A stretch of DNA of 12,036 nucleotides from JASHVB01 sp049522565 (GTDB taxonomy: Bacteria; Pseudomonadota; Alphaproteobacteria; Acetobacterales; Acetobacteraceae): assembly GCA_049522565.1 (NCBI GenBank), contig JBEKNT010000197.1, positions 1 through 12,036 on the forward strand, written 5' to 3'. This document shows positions 1 through 6,814 of this stretch, piece after piece. The translations under genes were made by a program, and so were the position numbers. Below the pieces are notes generated by a model that saw only the letters and a list, made by a program, of their open reading frames with translations, made no database searches and had not been told where the DNA came from. Each line of letters begins with the position of its first letter. Within the stretch, counting starts at the first letter, position 1.

Positions 1-19
1 CGCACGGAACGACCGTGCG
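1..19. other. Perfect 7-bp inverted repeat (stem-loop)
   Basis: CGCACGG (1-7) and CCGTGCG (13-19) are perfect reverse complements around a 5-base loop. The structure lies downstream of the minus-strand OsmC-type gene and could help end its transcript. It could equally belong to a gene beyond the left edge. No T-run follows it on the plus strand except two bases, so a classical intrinsic terminator is not shown. Confidence 0.45.
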
Positions 20-21
20 TT

Positions 22-77
22 ACGCCCCTCACCCTGGCCACTCTCGCGCCTCGACCGCTGCCGCTAGCGGGAGAGGG
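22..77. repeat. Partial copy of the composite palindromic repeat (right half only)
   Basis: The CCCTCACCCT, GCGCCTCGACC and GCTAGCGGGAGAGG blocks match, in the same order and spacing, the right halves of the repeats at 5484-5667 and 8064-8215. Only the right half is present. CCGCTAGCGG (61-70) is a perfect palindrome. The end of the minus-strand OsmC-type gene (stop at 64-66) falls inside this repeat. Confidence 0.65.
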
Positions 78-564
78 ATATCTCCGGCGGCGCGCGCAGC
101 GTTTGCAGGATGACGCAATACCGTTCGGTCGTCGCGATCATCCGCTCCAGCTTGGCCGCATCGGCGTCGCTGTCGATCTCGAACGACAGCGCGATGTCGG
201 TCAGCCCGACCGGCGCCGCGCGATCCACGCCCAGAGTGCCGCGCGCATCCCAATGTCCCTCGGCCAGCACCCGCCCGCTGCGGATTGTCACCCCCATCGC
301 CGTCGCCACCGCCCGCAGTGTCACCCCGGCGCACGCCACCAGCGCCTGCAACAGCATATCGGCGGAGCAAGCCAGCGAGCCGTCGCCGCCGGTCGCCGGA
401 TGCAGCCCGGCGCGCACCTCGCCATGCCAACCCGCCACGCCGCAAGCCACGTCTGTCGGGTCGAGTACGGCCTCGGCGCGGGCGGCAACGCGTGCCGTGT
501 CCGGGGCCTCGCGATAACGCTGTTTCAGCGGCGACTGCGCCGCGCGAAGCCGTTCGGCGTTCAT
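64..564 (-). CDS. OsmC/Ohr family protein (probable hydroperoxide-detoxifying peroxidase)
   Basis: The gene encodes 166 residues. OsmC/Ohr proteins are cytoplasmic thiol peroxidases that reduce organic hydroperoxides using two cysteines. Both expected cysteines are visible: C78 in LLQALVACAGVTLR, the helix that carries the first catalytic Cys in the family, and C150 in TTERYCVILQTL, matching the second. The HPATGGDGS segment (about residues 55-63) is the usual region before the first cysteine. The protein is slightly longer than typical OsmC (about 140 residues), mostly at the N-terminus. The start at 564 is supported by a minus-strand GGAGGAAGG just upstream (571-579). It is transcribed divergently from the transporter genes across a 122-bp gap. 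The last residues SLSR and the stop are encoded by a dispersed palindromic repeat, so the tail may be a late addition. The physiological substrate cannot be told; some family members act in other thiol chemistry. Confidence 0.88.
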   Translation of the reverse strand: MNAERLRAAQSPLKQRYREAPDTARVAARAEAVLDPTDVACGVAGWHGEVRAGLHPATGGDGSLACSADMLLQALVACAGVTLRAVATAMGVTIRSGRVLAEGHWDARGTLGVDRAAPVGLTDIALSFEIDSDADAAKLERMIATTERYCVILQTLRAPPEISLSR

Positions 565-686
565 TCCTGACCTTCCTCCATCGCGTATCCACGCAACAAT
601 CCTGCGCCCCCAACCTTGCGCCGGGGCCGGCGATATGCAAATCAGCCCCCACAGGGATCAATTTTTACTCGGGAGGCGTCCGGGAG

Positions 687-1439
687 GTGAGTGACATCAT
701 CCTGGAGACCACAGGCCTGACCAAAGAGTTCAGCGGCTTCGTCGCGGTGGACGACGTGTCGCTGAGCGTTCGCTCGGGTACTATCCACGCCCTGATCGGC
801 CCCAACGGCGCCGGCAAGACCACCTGCTTCAATCTGCTCACGGCCTTCCTGGCGCCGACGCGGGGCACCATCCATTTCAAGGGCCGCGACATCACCGGCA
901 TGAAGCCCGCCTTGGTGGCGCGGCTCGGCCTGGTGCGCAGCTTCCAGATTTCCGCCGTGTTTCCGCATCTCACCGCGCTGGAGAACGTCCGCCTGGCGTT
1001 ACAGCGCGCGCGCGGCGCCAGTTTCGACTTCTGGCGCTCGGAGAAGGTGCTGAGTGTCTATGACGACCGCGCCCACGAGCTGCTGTTCGACGTCGGCCTG
1101 TCCAACCACGTTCGCACCGTGGTGGCCGAGCTGCCCTACGGACTGAAACGAGCGCTGGAGATTGCCACCACGATGGCGCTCGACCCCGAGATGATGCTGC
1201 TGGACGAACCCACCGCCGGCATGGGCCACGACGACGTGGACCGCATCGTCGAGCTGGTCAAGCGCGTGCGCAACGGCCGTACCATCCTGATGGTGGAACA
1301 CAATCTATCGGTGGTGGAAGGGCTGTGCGACACCATCACCGTGCTGACCCGCGGCCGTGTGCTGACCGAGGGCGACTACGCCACCGTCTCGAAGAATCCC
1401 GACGTCATCGCCGCCTATCTGGGGACGCCGCATGCTTGA
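687..1439 (+). CDS. livG: HAAT/branched-chain amino acid-type ABC transporter ATPase, LivG-like
   Basis: This 250-residue protein is one of two cytoplasmic ATPases powering a Liv-type importer. Visible motifs are Walker A GPNGAGKTT (38-46), the Q-loop Gln at 87 (RSFQ), the ABC signature region LPYGLKRALE (149-158), Walker B MMLLDEP (169-175) and the switch His at 205 (VEHN). LivG proteins usually carry LPYG rather than LSGG, so the signature is normal for the subfamily. I chose the GTG at 687 because a GGGAGG (671-676) sits ten bases upstream, the predicted protein then starts just before the first beta strand (SDIILETTGLTKEF), and the length equals that of typical LivG. The same frame stays open much further upstream, antisense to the OsmC-type gene, but that part has no family similarity. 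The gene ends overlapping livF by eight bases, which suggests translational coupling. Confidence 0.93.
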   Translation: MSDIILETTGLTKEFSGFVAVDDVSLSVRSGTIHALIGPNGAGKTTCFNLLTAFLAPTRGTIHFKGRDITGMKPALVARLGLVRSFQISAVFPHLTALENVRLALQRARGASFDFWRSEKVLSVYDDRAHELLFDVGLSNHVRTVVAELPYGLKRALEIATTMALDPEMMLLDEPTAGMGHDDVDRIVELVKRVRNGRTILMVEHNLSVVEGLCDTITVLTRGRVLTEGDYATVSKNPDVIAAYLGTPHA

Positions 1440-2127
1440 AGTGAAGGGACTCAACGCCTGGTACGGCGAAAGTCACATCCTGCATGGCATGGAATTCGAA
1501 GTGCGTGAGGGCGAGGTGATCACGTTACTCGGCCGCAACGGGGCCGGCAAGACCACCACGATGAAGTCGATCATGGGCCTGGTGCCGCGCCGCGAGGGCA
1601 GCATTCAGTTCCGCGGCGCCGAACTGGCCGGGATGATGCCGCACCACATCGCCCGCCACGGCATCGCCTTCTGCCCGGAAGAGCGCGGCATCTTCGGCGC
1701 GTTGTCGGTGACCGAGAACCTGATGTTGCCGCCGGTGGTGGCGCCGGGCGGGTTGGACATCGCCGAGATCTACACGCTGTTCCCCAATCTGAAGGAGCGC
1801 GCGCGTACCGCGCACGGCACGCGCTTGTCGGGTGGAGAGCAGCAGATGCTGGCGATCGCAAGGATCCTGCGGACAGGGGCGAAGATGCTGCTGCTGGACG
1901 AGCCGACCGAGGGCCTCGCCCCGGTCATCGTGCAGCAGATCGGCCGCACCATCCACGAGATCAAGAATCGCGGCTTTACCGTGCTGTTGGTGGAGCAGAA
2001 TTTTCGCTTCGCCCAGACCGTGGCCGATCGGCACTACGTGGTGGAGCATGGGCGGGTGATCGACATGATCCCCAACCACAGGCTCGAGGCCAGCATGGAC
2101 AAGCTGCACGAGTATTTGGGTGTATGA
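1432..2127 (+). CDS. livF: HAAT/branched-chain amino acid-type ABC transporter ATPase, LivF-like
   Basis: This 231-residue protein is the second ATPase of the Liv-type importer and pairs with LivG under the membrane subunits. Walker A is GRNGAGKTT (34-42), CPEERGIF (81-88) is the LivF-type Q-loop equivalent, the signature is LSGGEQQ (132-138), Walker B is MLLLDEP (152-158), and the switch position reads VEQN (187-190), with Gln instead of His as is usual in LivF. GLAP after Walker B (161-164) is also LivF-like. The start overlaps the livG end (ATGCTTGA), typical of coupled operon genes. Unlike many liv operons, the ATPase genes come first, and livF is followed by a 258-bp gap with a large hairpin before livK. 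The substrate cannot be assigned from the ATPases. Confidence 0.93.
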   Translation: MLEVKGLNAWYGESHILHGMEFEVREGEVITLLGRNGAGKTTTMKSIMGLVPRREGSIQFRGAELAGMMPHHIARHGIAFCPEERGIFGALSVTENLMLPPVVAPGGLDIAEIYTLFPNLKERARTAHGTRLSGGEQQMLAIARILRTGAKMLLLDEPTEGLAPVIVQQIGRTIHEIKNRGFTVLLVEQNFRFAQTVADRHYVVEHGRVIDMIPNHRLEASMDKLHEYLGV

Positions 2128-2144
2128 TGTCATCGCCCCAGCAT

Positions 2145-2242
2145 TGTCTCCCCCTTCCCTTGTGGGAGCGGGGCGAACACCCGCGGTCGTTGGATGTTCG
2201 CACCCCTCCCCCGACCCCCTCCCACCAGGGGAGGGGGAGACA
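2145..2242. repeat. Long imperfect palindrome between livF and livK
   Basis: The arms 2145-2172 and 2215-2242 can pair over 28 positions with about two mismatches and one G-T pair; the outer ten pairs (TGTCTCCCCC with GGGGGAGACA) are perfect. Inside the loop, CGAACA (2174-2179) pairs with TGTTCG (2195-2200). It begins 18 bases after the livF stop. A stable RNA hairpin here could protect the livGF transcript or reduce transcription into livK. No T-run follows it, so a classical intrinsic terminator is not supported. The sequence theme (CTCCC, CCCACCAGGGGAGGG) differs from the repeats at 5484 and 8064, so it is probably another repeat family. Confidence 0.7.
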
Positions 2243-2290
2243 GTCGTGGCAACTCGCTATGACAATACCGCCAGTTTATGATGACCGGCT

Positions 2291-2331
2291 GGGATGCAAA
2301 CATCCCGCTTGTTCGGGAGGCAACGGCCTCC
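2291..2331 (+). promoter_or_regulatory. Tandem hairpins in the livK leader
   Basis: Two short perfect stems lie in the leader of livK: GGGATG (2291-2296) with CATCCC (2301-2306), loop CAAA; and GGAGGC (2316-2321) with GCCTCC (2326-2331), loop AACG. The CCTC part of the second stem can instead pair with the following GAGG (2335-2338), so two exclusive foldings are possible next to a purine-rich GGAGGA (2334-2339). This arrangement is compatible with control of the livK-proximal transcript, but no known riboswitch class is recognised and a regulatory role is inference. Confidence 0.4.
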
Positions 2332-2353
2332 ACGGAGGATTCCAGGACACGCC

Positions 2354-2389
2354 ATGACCTCTGACCCCTGGAAGGAACCCCTGCCATGA
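2354..2389 (+). CDS. Possible 11-codon leader peptide overlapping the livK start
   Basis: ATG at 2354 opens the frame MTSDPWKEPLP, with TGA at 2387-2389. This stop overlaps the livK ATG (2386-2388) as ATGA, the classic arrangement for translational coupling. AGGA (2344-2347) lies six bases before the ATG. The livK site itself is GAAGGA (2371-2376), inside the small frame, so ribosomes crossing the leader would pass over it. A short frame can arise by chance, and no composition bias toward one amino acid (as in classical attenuators) is seen. Confidence 0.35.
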   Translation: MTSDPWKEPLP

Positions 2390-3621
2390 CGATCTCCCGC
2401 CGAGTTCTGCTCGGCACCGCCGCCGCTGCCACCACCTTGCCGCTGATCCACCGCGCGCGCGCGCAATCGAGCCCGGTCCTCAAGATCGGTGTGCTGAACG
2501 ACCAGTCCGGTCCTTACATGAACACCGGCGGCGCGACCTCGGTGATCTGCGCCAAACAAGCGGTCGAGGATTTCGCTGCCGCCGCCAAGGGGCTGAACGT
2601 CGAGGTTATCACCGCCGACCATCAGAACAAGCCGGACCTCGCGGTCTCGATCTCGCGCCAGTGGTACGACCGCGACGGCGTGGACATGATCCTCGACGTG
2701 CCAACATCGTCGGTGGCGCTCGCGGTCCAGGGCGTGACGCGCGAGAAGAACAAGGTCTTCCTCGGTGTCGGCCCCGCCACCACGGCGCTGACCGGCGATC
2801 AGTGCTCGCCGAATTTCATCACCTGGGCCTACGACACCTACATGCTGGCGAGATCCACCGGCGGCGCGATGGTCAAGGCCGGCGGAGATAGCTGGTACTT
2901 CATCGCCGCCGACTACGCCTTCGGCAAGCAGTTGCAGTCGGACACCACCGACATGGTGAAGGCGGCGGGCGGCAAGGTGCTCGGCTCCACGGCCTATCCG
3001 TTCCCGGGAACCTCCGACTTCTCCTCGTTCCTGGTGCAGGCGCAGTCGAGTGGCGCCAAGGTGCTCGGCCTCGCCAATGCCGGGGCCGACACGGTGAACT
3101 CGCTCAAGCAGGCGAACGAGTTCGGCGTGAACAAGTCGATGAAGCTCGCCGCACTGCTGATGTTCATCACCGACGTGCACGCGCTCGGCCTGGACGTGGC
3201 GAAGGGGCTGCACCTGACCGAGAGCTTCTACTGGGATATGAACGAGGGGACGCGCGCCTTCACCAACCGGGTGAAGTCGAAGACGCCGAACAACTGGCCG
3301 AACATGATCCATGCCGGCTGCTATTCGGCGATGCTGCACTACCTGAAGACCGCGCATGACATGGGTGCGGCCGAGGCCAAGAAGGACGGCGTCGCCACGG
3401 TCAACCGCATGAAGAAGATGCCGGTGGAGGACGAGTGCTTCGGCAAGACCACCATCCGCGAGGACGGCCGCCACCTGGTTCCGGCCTATCTGTTCGAGGT
3501 CAAGTCGCCGTCCGAGAGCAAGGGGCCGTGGGACTACTTCACGCTGGTCGTCACGACATCGCCCGACGAGGCGGCCCGTCCGCTGGCGGATGGGCACTGC
3601 CCGTTCGTCGGCAAGGCCTGA
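2386..3621 (+). CDS. Periplasmic substrate-binding protein of the HAAT/Liv-type importer
   Basis: This 411-residue protein would bind the substrate in the periplasm and deliver it to the LivH-LivM channel. The N-terminus is a signal sequence with a twin-arginine motif (SRRVLLG, residues 4-10), an Ala/Leu-rich core and probable cleavage after RARA near residue 26. The mature protein starts with KIGVLNDQSGPYMNTGG, the standard opening of type-1 periplasmic binding proteins of the LivK/AmiC kind. PGTSDFSSFLVQAQSSGAKVLGLANAGAD (written as separate motifs PGTSDFSSFL and GAKVLGLANAG) is typical of the second lobe. The C-terminus has the DECFGKTTIREDGRH and HCPFV segments seen in binding proteins annotated for aromatic or other non-amino-acid carboxylates, so branched-chain amino acids are not the only option. 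GAAGGA (2371-2376) nine bases upstream supports the start. It sits with livH and livM directly downstream. Confidence 0.9.
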   Translation: MTISRRVLLGTAAAATTLPLIHRARAQSSPVLKIGVLNDQSGPYMNTGGATSVICAKQAVEDFAAAAKGLNVEVITADHQNKPDLAVSISRQWYDRDGVDMILDVPTSSVALAVQGVTREKNKVFLGVGPATTALTGDQCSPNFITWAYDTYMLARSTGGAMVKAGGDSWYFIAADYAFGKQLQSDTTDMVKAAGGKVLGSTAYPFPGTSDFSSFLVQAQSSGAKVLGLANAGADTVNSLKQANEFGVNKSMKLAALLMFITDVHALGLDVAKGLHLTESFYWDMNEGTRAFTNRVKSKTPNNWPNMIHAGCYSAMLHYLKTAHDMGAAEAKKDGVATVNRMKKMPVEDECFGKTTIREDGRHLVPAYLFEVKSPSESKGPWDYFTLVVTTSPDEAARPLADGHCPFVGKA

Positions 3622-3655
3622 CAGCGCACGGGCCGGGGAAAACGGGGGAAACCAC

Positions 3656-4543
3656 ATGATCATGATCTTCGGAATCCCCGGCCCGCTGCTGTTCGGCCAA
3701 CTGTTGCTCGGACTGATCAATGGCGCGTTCTACGCCATGCTGTCGATGGGACTGGCGATCATCTTCGGCATGCTCAACATCATCAACTTCGCACACGGCG
3801 CACTGTTCATGATGGGTGCCTTCGCCGCCTGGATGCTGCTGGAATACGGCGGCATCGGCTACTTTCCCGCCTTGCTCCTGGCACCGCTGATCATCGGCGT
3901 GTTCGGCATCGTGCTGGAGAAGCTGCTGATCAGCCGCATGTACAAGCTCGACCACCTGTACGGCCTGCTGCTCACGTTCGGCCTGTCGCTGGTGATCGAA
4001 GGGCTGTTCCGCAACTACTACGGCAGTTCCGGCCTGCCCTATCGCATTCCCGACATCCTGCAAGGTGCCACCAATCTTGGCTTCATGTACATGCCCAACT
4101 ATCGCGGCTGGGTGGTGGCGGCGGCGCTGGTGGTATGCTTCGCCACCTGGGCGATCCTGGAGAAGACGTCGCTCGGCGCCACGCTGCGCGCCGCAACGGA
4201 GAATGCGCCCCTGGTGCAGGCCTTCGGCGTCGATGTACCGCGCGTGATCACGTTGACCTTCGGCGGCGGCGTCGCGCTGGCGGCGTTCGCCGGCGTGCTG
4301 GCGGCGCCGATCTATTCGGTGAACCCGAACATGGGCGACAACTTCATCAACACCGTATTCGCCGTGGTCGTGATCGGCGGCATGGGCTCGATCCTGGGCG
4401 CCATCGTCACCGGCTTCGGCCTCGGCGTTATCGAAGGTCTTACCAAGGTGTTCTACCCGCAGGCCTCGGCCACCGTGGTGTTCCTGGTCATGGTGATCGT
4501 GCTGCTGACCATGCCGCACGGCCTGTTCGGCAAGAGGGCCTGA
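3656..4543 (+). CDS. livH: HAAT/branched-chain amino acid-type ABC permease, LivH-like
   Basis: This 295-residue protein is one of two membrane channel subunits. About eight hydrophobic helices are visible. Family landmarks include LINGAFYAMLSMGLAIIFGM near the N-terminus, NFAHGALFMMGAF (about 43-55), the cytoplasmic coupling loop LGATLRAATENAPLVQAFG (roughly 178-196) and VIGGMGSILGAI near the C-terminus. I chose ATG 3656, which follows GGGGGA (3644-3649) and gives normal LivH length; the open frame begins earlier, overlapping the end of the binding-protein gene, but that part is not membrane-like. A second ATG two codons later (3662) is also possible. The stop is separated from the livM ATG by a single base, so the two are almost certainly co-translated. 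Confidence 0.93.
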   Translation: MIMIFGIPGPLLFGQLLLGLINGAFYAMLSMGLAIIFGMLNIINFAHGALFMMGAFAAWMLLEYGGIGYFPALLLAPLIIGVFGIVLEKLLISRMYKLDHLYGLLLTFGLSLVIEGLFRNYYGSSGLPYRIPDILQGATNLGFMYMPNYRGWVVAAALVVCFATWAILEKTSLGATLRAATENAPLVQAFGVDVPRVITLTFGGGVALAAFAGVLAAPIYSVNPNMGDNFINTVFAVVVIGGMGSILGAIVTGFGLGVIEGLTKVFYPQASATVVFLVMVIVLLTMPHGLFGKRA

Positions 4544-4544
4544 G

Positions 4545-5477
4545 ATGTTCGGTTTCTCCCGCTCGCAGTCGATCGCCTTCCTGCTGATGCTGGCGTTGAT
4601 TATCGTCTGCCCGTACGTGCTCTACCCGGTATTCCTGATGCGGGTGCTGTGCATCGCGCTGTTCGCCTGCGCGTTCAACCTGATGATCGGCTATGTCGGG
4701 CTGCTGTCCTTCGGCCACGCGGCATTCTTCGGCATGGGAGCCTACGTCACCGCCTGGACCATGAAGTTCTGGCACGTTGACGCGGTGGTGGCGATCGCGC
4801 TGGGCGGCGCCACCGGTGCGGTGCTGGGCCTGTTCCTGGGCTACCTGGCGATCCGCCGCTCCGGTATCTACTTCGCCATGATCACCCTGGCGCTGGCGCA
4901 GATGGTGTATTTCTTCTGCCTGGAAGCGCCGTTCACCGGCGGCGAGGACGGTATCCAGCAAGTGCCGCGCGGCTATCTGTTCGGTTTCATCAATCTGAAC
5001 GACGACATGGCGATGTACTGGGTTGTGGTGGTGGTGTTCCTCGCCGGGTTCCTGCTGATCCACCGCATCATCCACTCGCCGTTCGGCCAGGTGCTGAAGG
5101 CGATCCGCGAGAACGAGCCGCGCGCCACGTCGCTCGGCTATCGCACCGACGACTACAAGCTGATCGCGTTCATCCTGTCCTGCATGCTGTCGGGCGTCGC
5201 CGGCGGTACCAAGGCGATCGTGTTCGGCATCGCCACGTTGACCGACGTGCACTATTCCACTTCCGGCGAGGTGGTGCTGACCACATTGCTCGGTGGGCTG
5301 GGCACGGTGTTCGGGCCGGTGGTCGGTGCCGTGGTGGTGACCGCGATGGAGAACTACCTGGCGCAGTTCGGTTCCTGGGTCACGGTGACGCAGGGTGCGA
5401 TCTTCGTGCTCTGCGTGTTGGCGTTCCGGCGCGGGATCGTCGGCGAGATCGGCGCTGCGCTGCGGCTGGGGCTGTGA
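4545..5477 (+). CDS. livM: HAAT/branched-chain amino acid-type ABC permease, LivM-like
   Basis: This 310-residue protein is the second membrane channel subunit, partner of LivH. It has about eight to ten hydrophobic helices. Diagnostic segments are FNLMIGYVGLLSFGHAAFFG followed by MGAYVTAW (about 43-70), GIYFAMITLALAQMVYF (about 107-123), the coupling loop FGQVLKAIRENEPRATSLGY (about 179-198) and LLGGLGTVFGPVVGA (about 248-262). The gene starts one base after the livH stop (TGAGATG), with AGAGGG just before it as ribosome-binding site. It is the last transporter gene; the composite repeat begins seven bases after its stop. Confidence 0.93.
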   Translation: MFGFSRSQSIAFLLMLALIIVCPYVLYPVFLMRVLCIALFACAFNLMIGYVGLLSFGHAAFFGMGAYVTAWTMKFWHVDAVVAIALGGATGAVLGLFLGYLAIRRSGIYFAMITLALAQMVYFFCLEAPFTGGEDGIQQVPRGYLFGFINLNDDMAMYWVVVVVFLAGFLLIHRIIHSPFGQVLKAIRENEPRATSLGYRTDDYKLIAFILSCMLSGVAGGTKAIVFGIATLTDVHYSTSGEVVLTTLLGGLGTVFGPVVGAVVVTAMENYLAQFGSWVTVTQGAIFVLCVLAFRRGIVGEIGAALRLGL

Positions 5478-5483
5478 TTCGTA

Positions 5484-5667
5484 AACCTCTCCCGCTACGC
5501 GGGAGACGCCTGCCCCCGGGCGCTTGACCCGGGGGTCGATGGCGCGAGAGCGCCGAGGGCGAGGGTGATCGGGTCGCCCCGAACCATTCTTATTCAGCGT
5601 GCCGACCCGAATCACCCTCACCCGCGTCGCTTCGCGCCTTGACCTCTCCCGCATAGCGGGAGAGGTT
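5484..5667. repeat. Composite palindromic repeat, full copy 1 (with an extra hairpin)
   Basis: The ends are 13-bp perfect terminal inverted repeats: AACCTCTCCCGCT (5484-5496) and AGCGGGAGAGGTT (5655-5667). Each end also folds on itself: TCTCCCGC/GCGGGAGA (5488-5506) and CCTCTCCCGC/GCGGGAGAGG (5643-5665), both with 3-base loops. In the middle, 5561-5576 pairs with 5603-5619 (16 pairs, one bulged A). There are two further hairpins: CCCCCGGG/CCCGGGGG (5513-5535) and GGCGC-GAGA-GCGCC (5541-5554). Copy 2 lies at 8064-8215; the 5513-5535 hairpin is absent there and looks like an insertion. It fills the gap between livM and the first acyl-CoA dehydrogenase gene. Confidence 0.85.
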
Positions 5668-5683
5668 TTCATGGGGGTAACGC

Positions 5684-6796
5684 ATGAACTTCGACTTTTC
5701 CGACGACAGCAAGCTGTTGCGCGAGCAAGCGCAGCGGTTCCTGCGCGAGCAATGCACGCCCAAGGTCGTGCGTCACGTGCTGGAGGGGCACGCGGCCACC
5801 AGCCCGGAGCTGTGGCGCGCGATGGCGGAGATGGGCTGGCTCGGCGCCGCCATCCCGGAACGTTACGACGGCGCGGGGCTAGGCTACGAGGCACTGTGCG
5901 TGCTGGCGGAAGAGATCGGCCGTGTGCTGGCGCCGGTGCCGTTCGCGTCCACGGTGTACCTTGCCGCCGAAGCGATCCTCGCCGCCGGCAGCGAGGCACA
6001 GAAGCGCGAGTATCTGCCGAAGATCGTGCGTGGCGAGCTGATCGCGACGTTCGCCCTGGCGGAAGGGGCCGGCGAGCCGCGTGAGGCGGCGATTCGCGCG
6101 CGCCTGTCCGACGGCCGCATCACGGGCAGCAAATGGCCGGTGCCCGACGGCTCGATCGCGCAGCTTGCGGTGGTTGCGGCGCGTGATTCGTCCGGCGTGT
6201 CGCTTGCGCTGGTCGATCTGACCTCGTCCGGTGTGAGCCGCCGCGCTTTGCCGATGGTCGATCCCAGTCGCGACCACGCGAAAATCGATTTCGACAACGC
6301 GCCGGCGGTGCCGCTTGGTGCGTCCGGACAGGCCTGGGATATCGTGCGGCGATTGCTCGATCGCGCCGCGATCCTGACGGCGTTCGAGCAGGTGGGCGCG
6401 GCCAGCGCGAGTCTGGAGATGGCGACGGCGTACGCGAAGGAACGCTTCGCCTTCGGCCGGCCGATCGGTTCGTTCCAGGCGATCAAGCACAAGCTGGCCG
6501 ACGTGTATGTCGCCACCGAACTGGCGCGGTCGAACGCGTATTATGCGGCCTGGGCGTTATCGACCGATGCGGCGGAACTGCCGCTCGCCGCCGCCACCGC
6601 GCGTGTGTCCGCCACCGATGCGTTCTACCTGGCGGCGAAGGAGAACATCCAGGTGCATGGCGGCGTCGGCTTTACCTGGGACTACGATTGCCACCTGTTC
6701 TATCGCCGCGCCAAGCTGCTGGCGCTGTCGCTCGGCAGCCAGCGATATTGGAAGGACCGCGTGGTCGCCGAACTGGAAACACGCAACGCCGCCTGA
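5684..6796 (+). CDS. Acyl-CoA dehydrogenase family protein, probable non-catalytic partner subunit
   Basis: This 370-residue protein has the acyl-CoA dehydrogenase fold: N-terminal helices (about 1-115), a middle beta domain (about 120-210) and C-terminal helices (about 220-365). The C-terminal domain has the FAD-contacting segment ERFAFGRPIGSFQAIKHKLAD (residues 253-273; key residues R254, F257, Q265) and VHGGVGFTWDYDCHLFYRRA (324-343). The middle domain is degenerate: it lacks the W-T/S-S flavin motif. The Glu of the usual YEGT position is replaced by Leu (SLGS, 349-352), and the alternative Glu of the isovaleryl-CoA type is Asp226 in LLDRAA. I infer it is one half of a heteromeric enzyme with the next gene, as in the mycobacterial ChsE1-ChsE2 and ChsE4-ChsE5 pairs of steroid side-chain oxidation. 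The start is supported by GGGGG (5673-5677). The 18-bp gap to the next gene suggests one transcript. Confidence 0.88.
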   Translation: MNFDFSDDSKLLREQAQRFLREQCTPKVVRHVLEGHAATSPELWRAMAEMGWLGAAIPERYDGAGLGYEALCVLAEEIGRVLAPVPFASTVYLAAEAILAAGSEAQKREYLPKIVRGELIATFALAEGAGEPREAAIRARLSDGRITGSKWPVPDGSIAQLAVVAARDSSGVSLALVDLTSSGVSRRALPMVDPSRDHAKIDFDNAPAVPLGASGQAWDIVRRLLDRAAILTAFEQVGAASASLEMATAYAKERFAFGRPIGSFQAIKHKLADVYVATELARSNAYYAAWALSTDAAELPLAAATARVSATDAFYLAAKENIQVHGGVGFTWDYDCHLFYRRAKLLALSLGSQRYWKDRVVAELETRNAA

Positions 6797-6814
6797 CGCG
6801 CAGGAGACCGTTCC

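Noticed and set aside
632..643. Near-palindrome GATATGCAAATC in the OsmC/livG divergent gap
   Set aside because: Twelve bases with one mismatched pair is weak evidence for an operator without further copies; no convincing promoter pair was found in 565-686 either.
285..686. N-terminal extension of livG
   Set aside because: The open frame reaches back opposite the OsmC-type gene, but the extension is Arg/Pro-rich and unlike LivG; the GTG at 687 with GGGAGG fits family length.
2145..2242. Classical Rho-independent terminator after livF
   Set aside because: The hairpin is strong but not followed by a T-run; it is better described as a palindromic repeat.
2254..2282. Possible promoter TCGCTA-17-TATGAT before the livK leader
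   Set aside because: The -10 is good but the -35 matches only half of the consensus, so it is not listed as a feature.
2257..3720. A 487-codon minus-strand open frame opposite the binding-protein gene
   Set aside because: Composition is that of a shadow frame (R, H, G, A, V) and the plus strand encodes a clear binding protein.
4488..5999. A 503-codon open frame on the minus strand opposite livM and the first dehydrogenase
   Set aside because: It is Arg/His-rich with no domain pattern, crosses the composite repeat, and lies opposite clearly recognisable genes. High GC makes such frames common.
5599..6084. A plus-strand frame starting in the repeat (PTRITLTR...LDLSRIAGEV)
   Set aside because: Its first part is just translated repeat and the rest is an out-of-frame reading of the dehydrogenase. 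A similar false start (LDLSRFAGEV) occurs at the second repeat copy.
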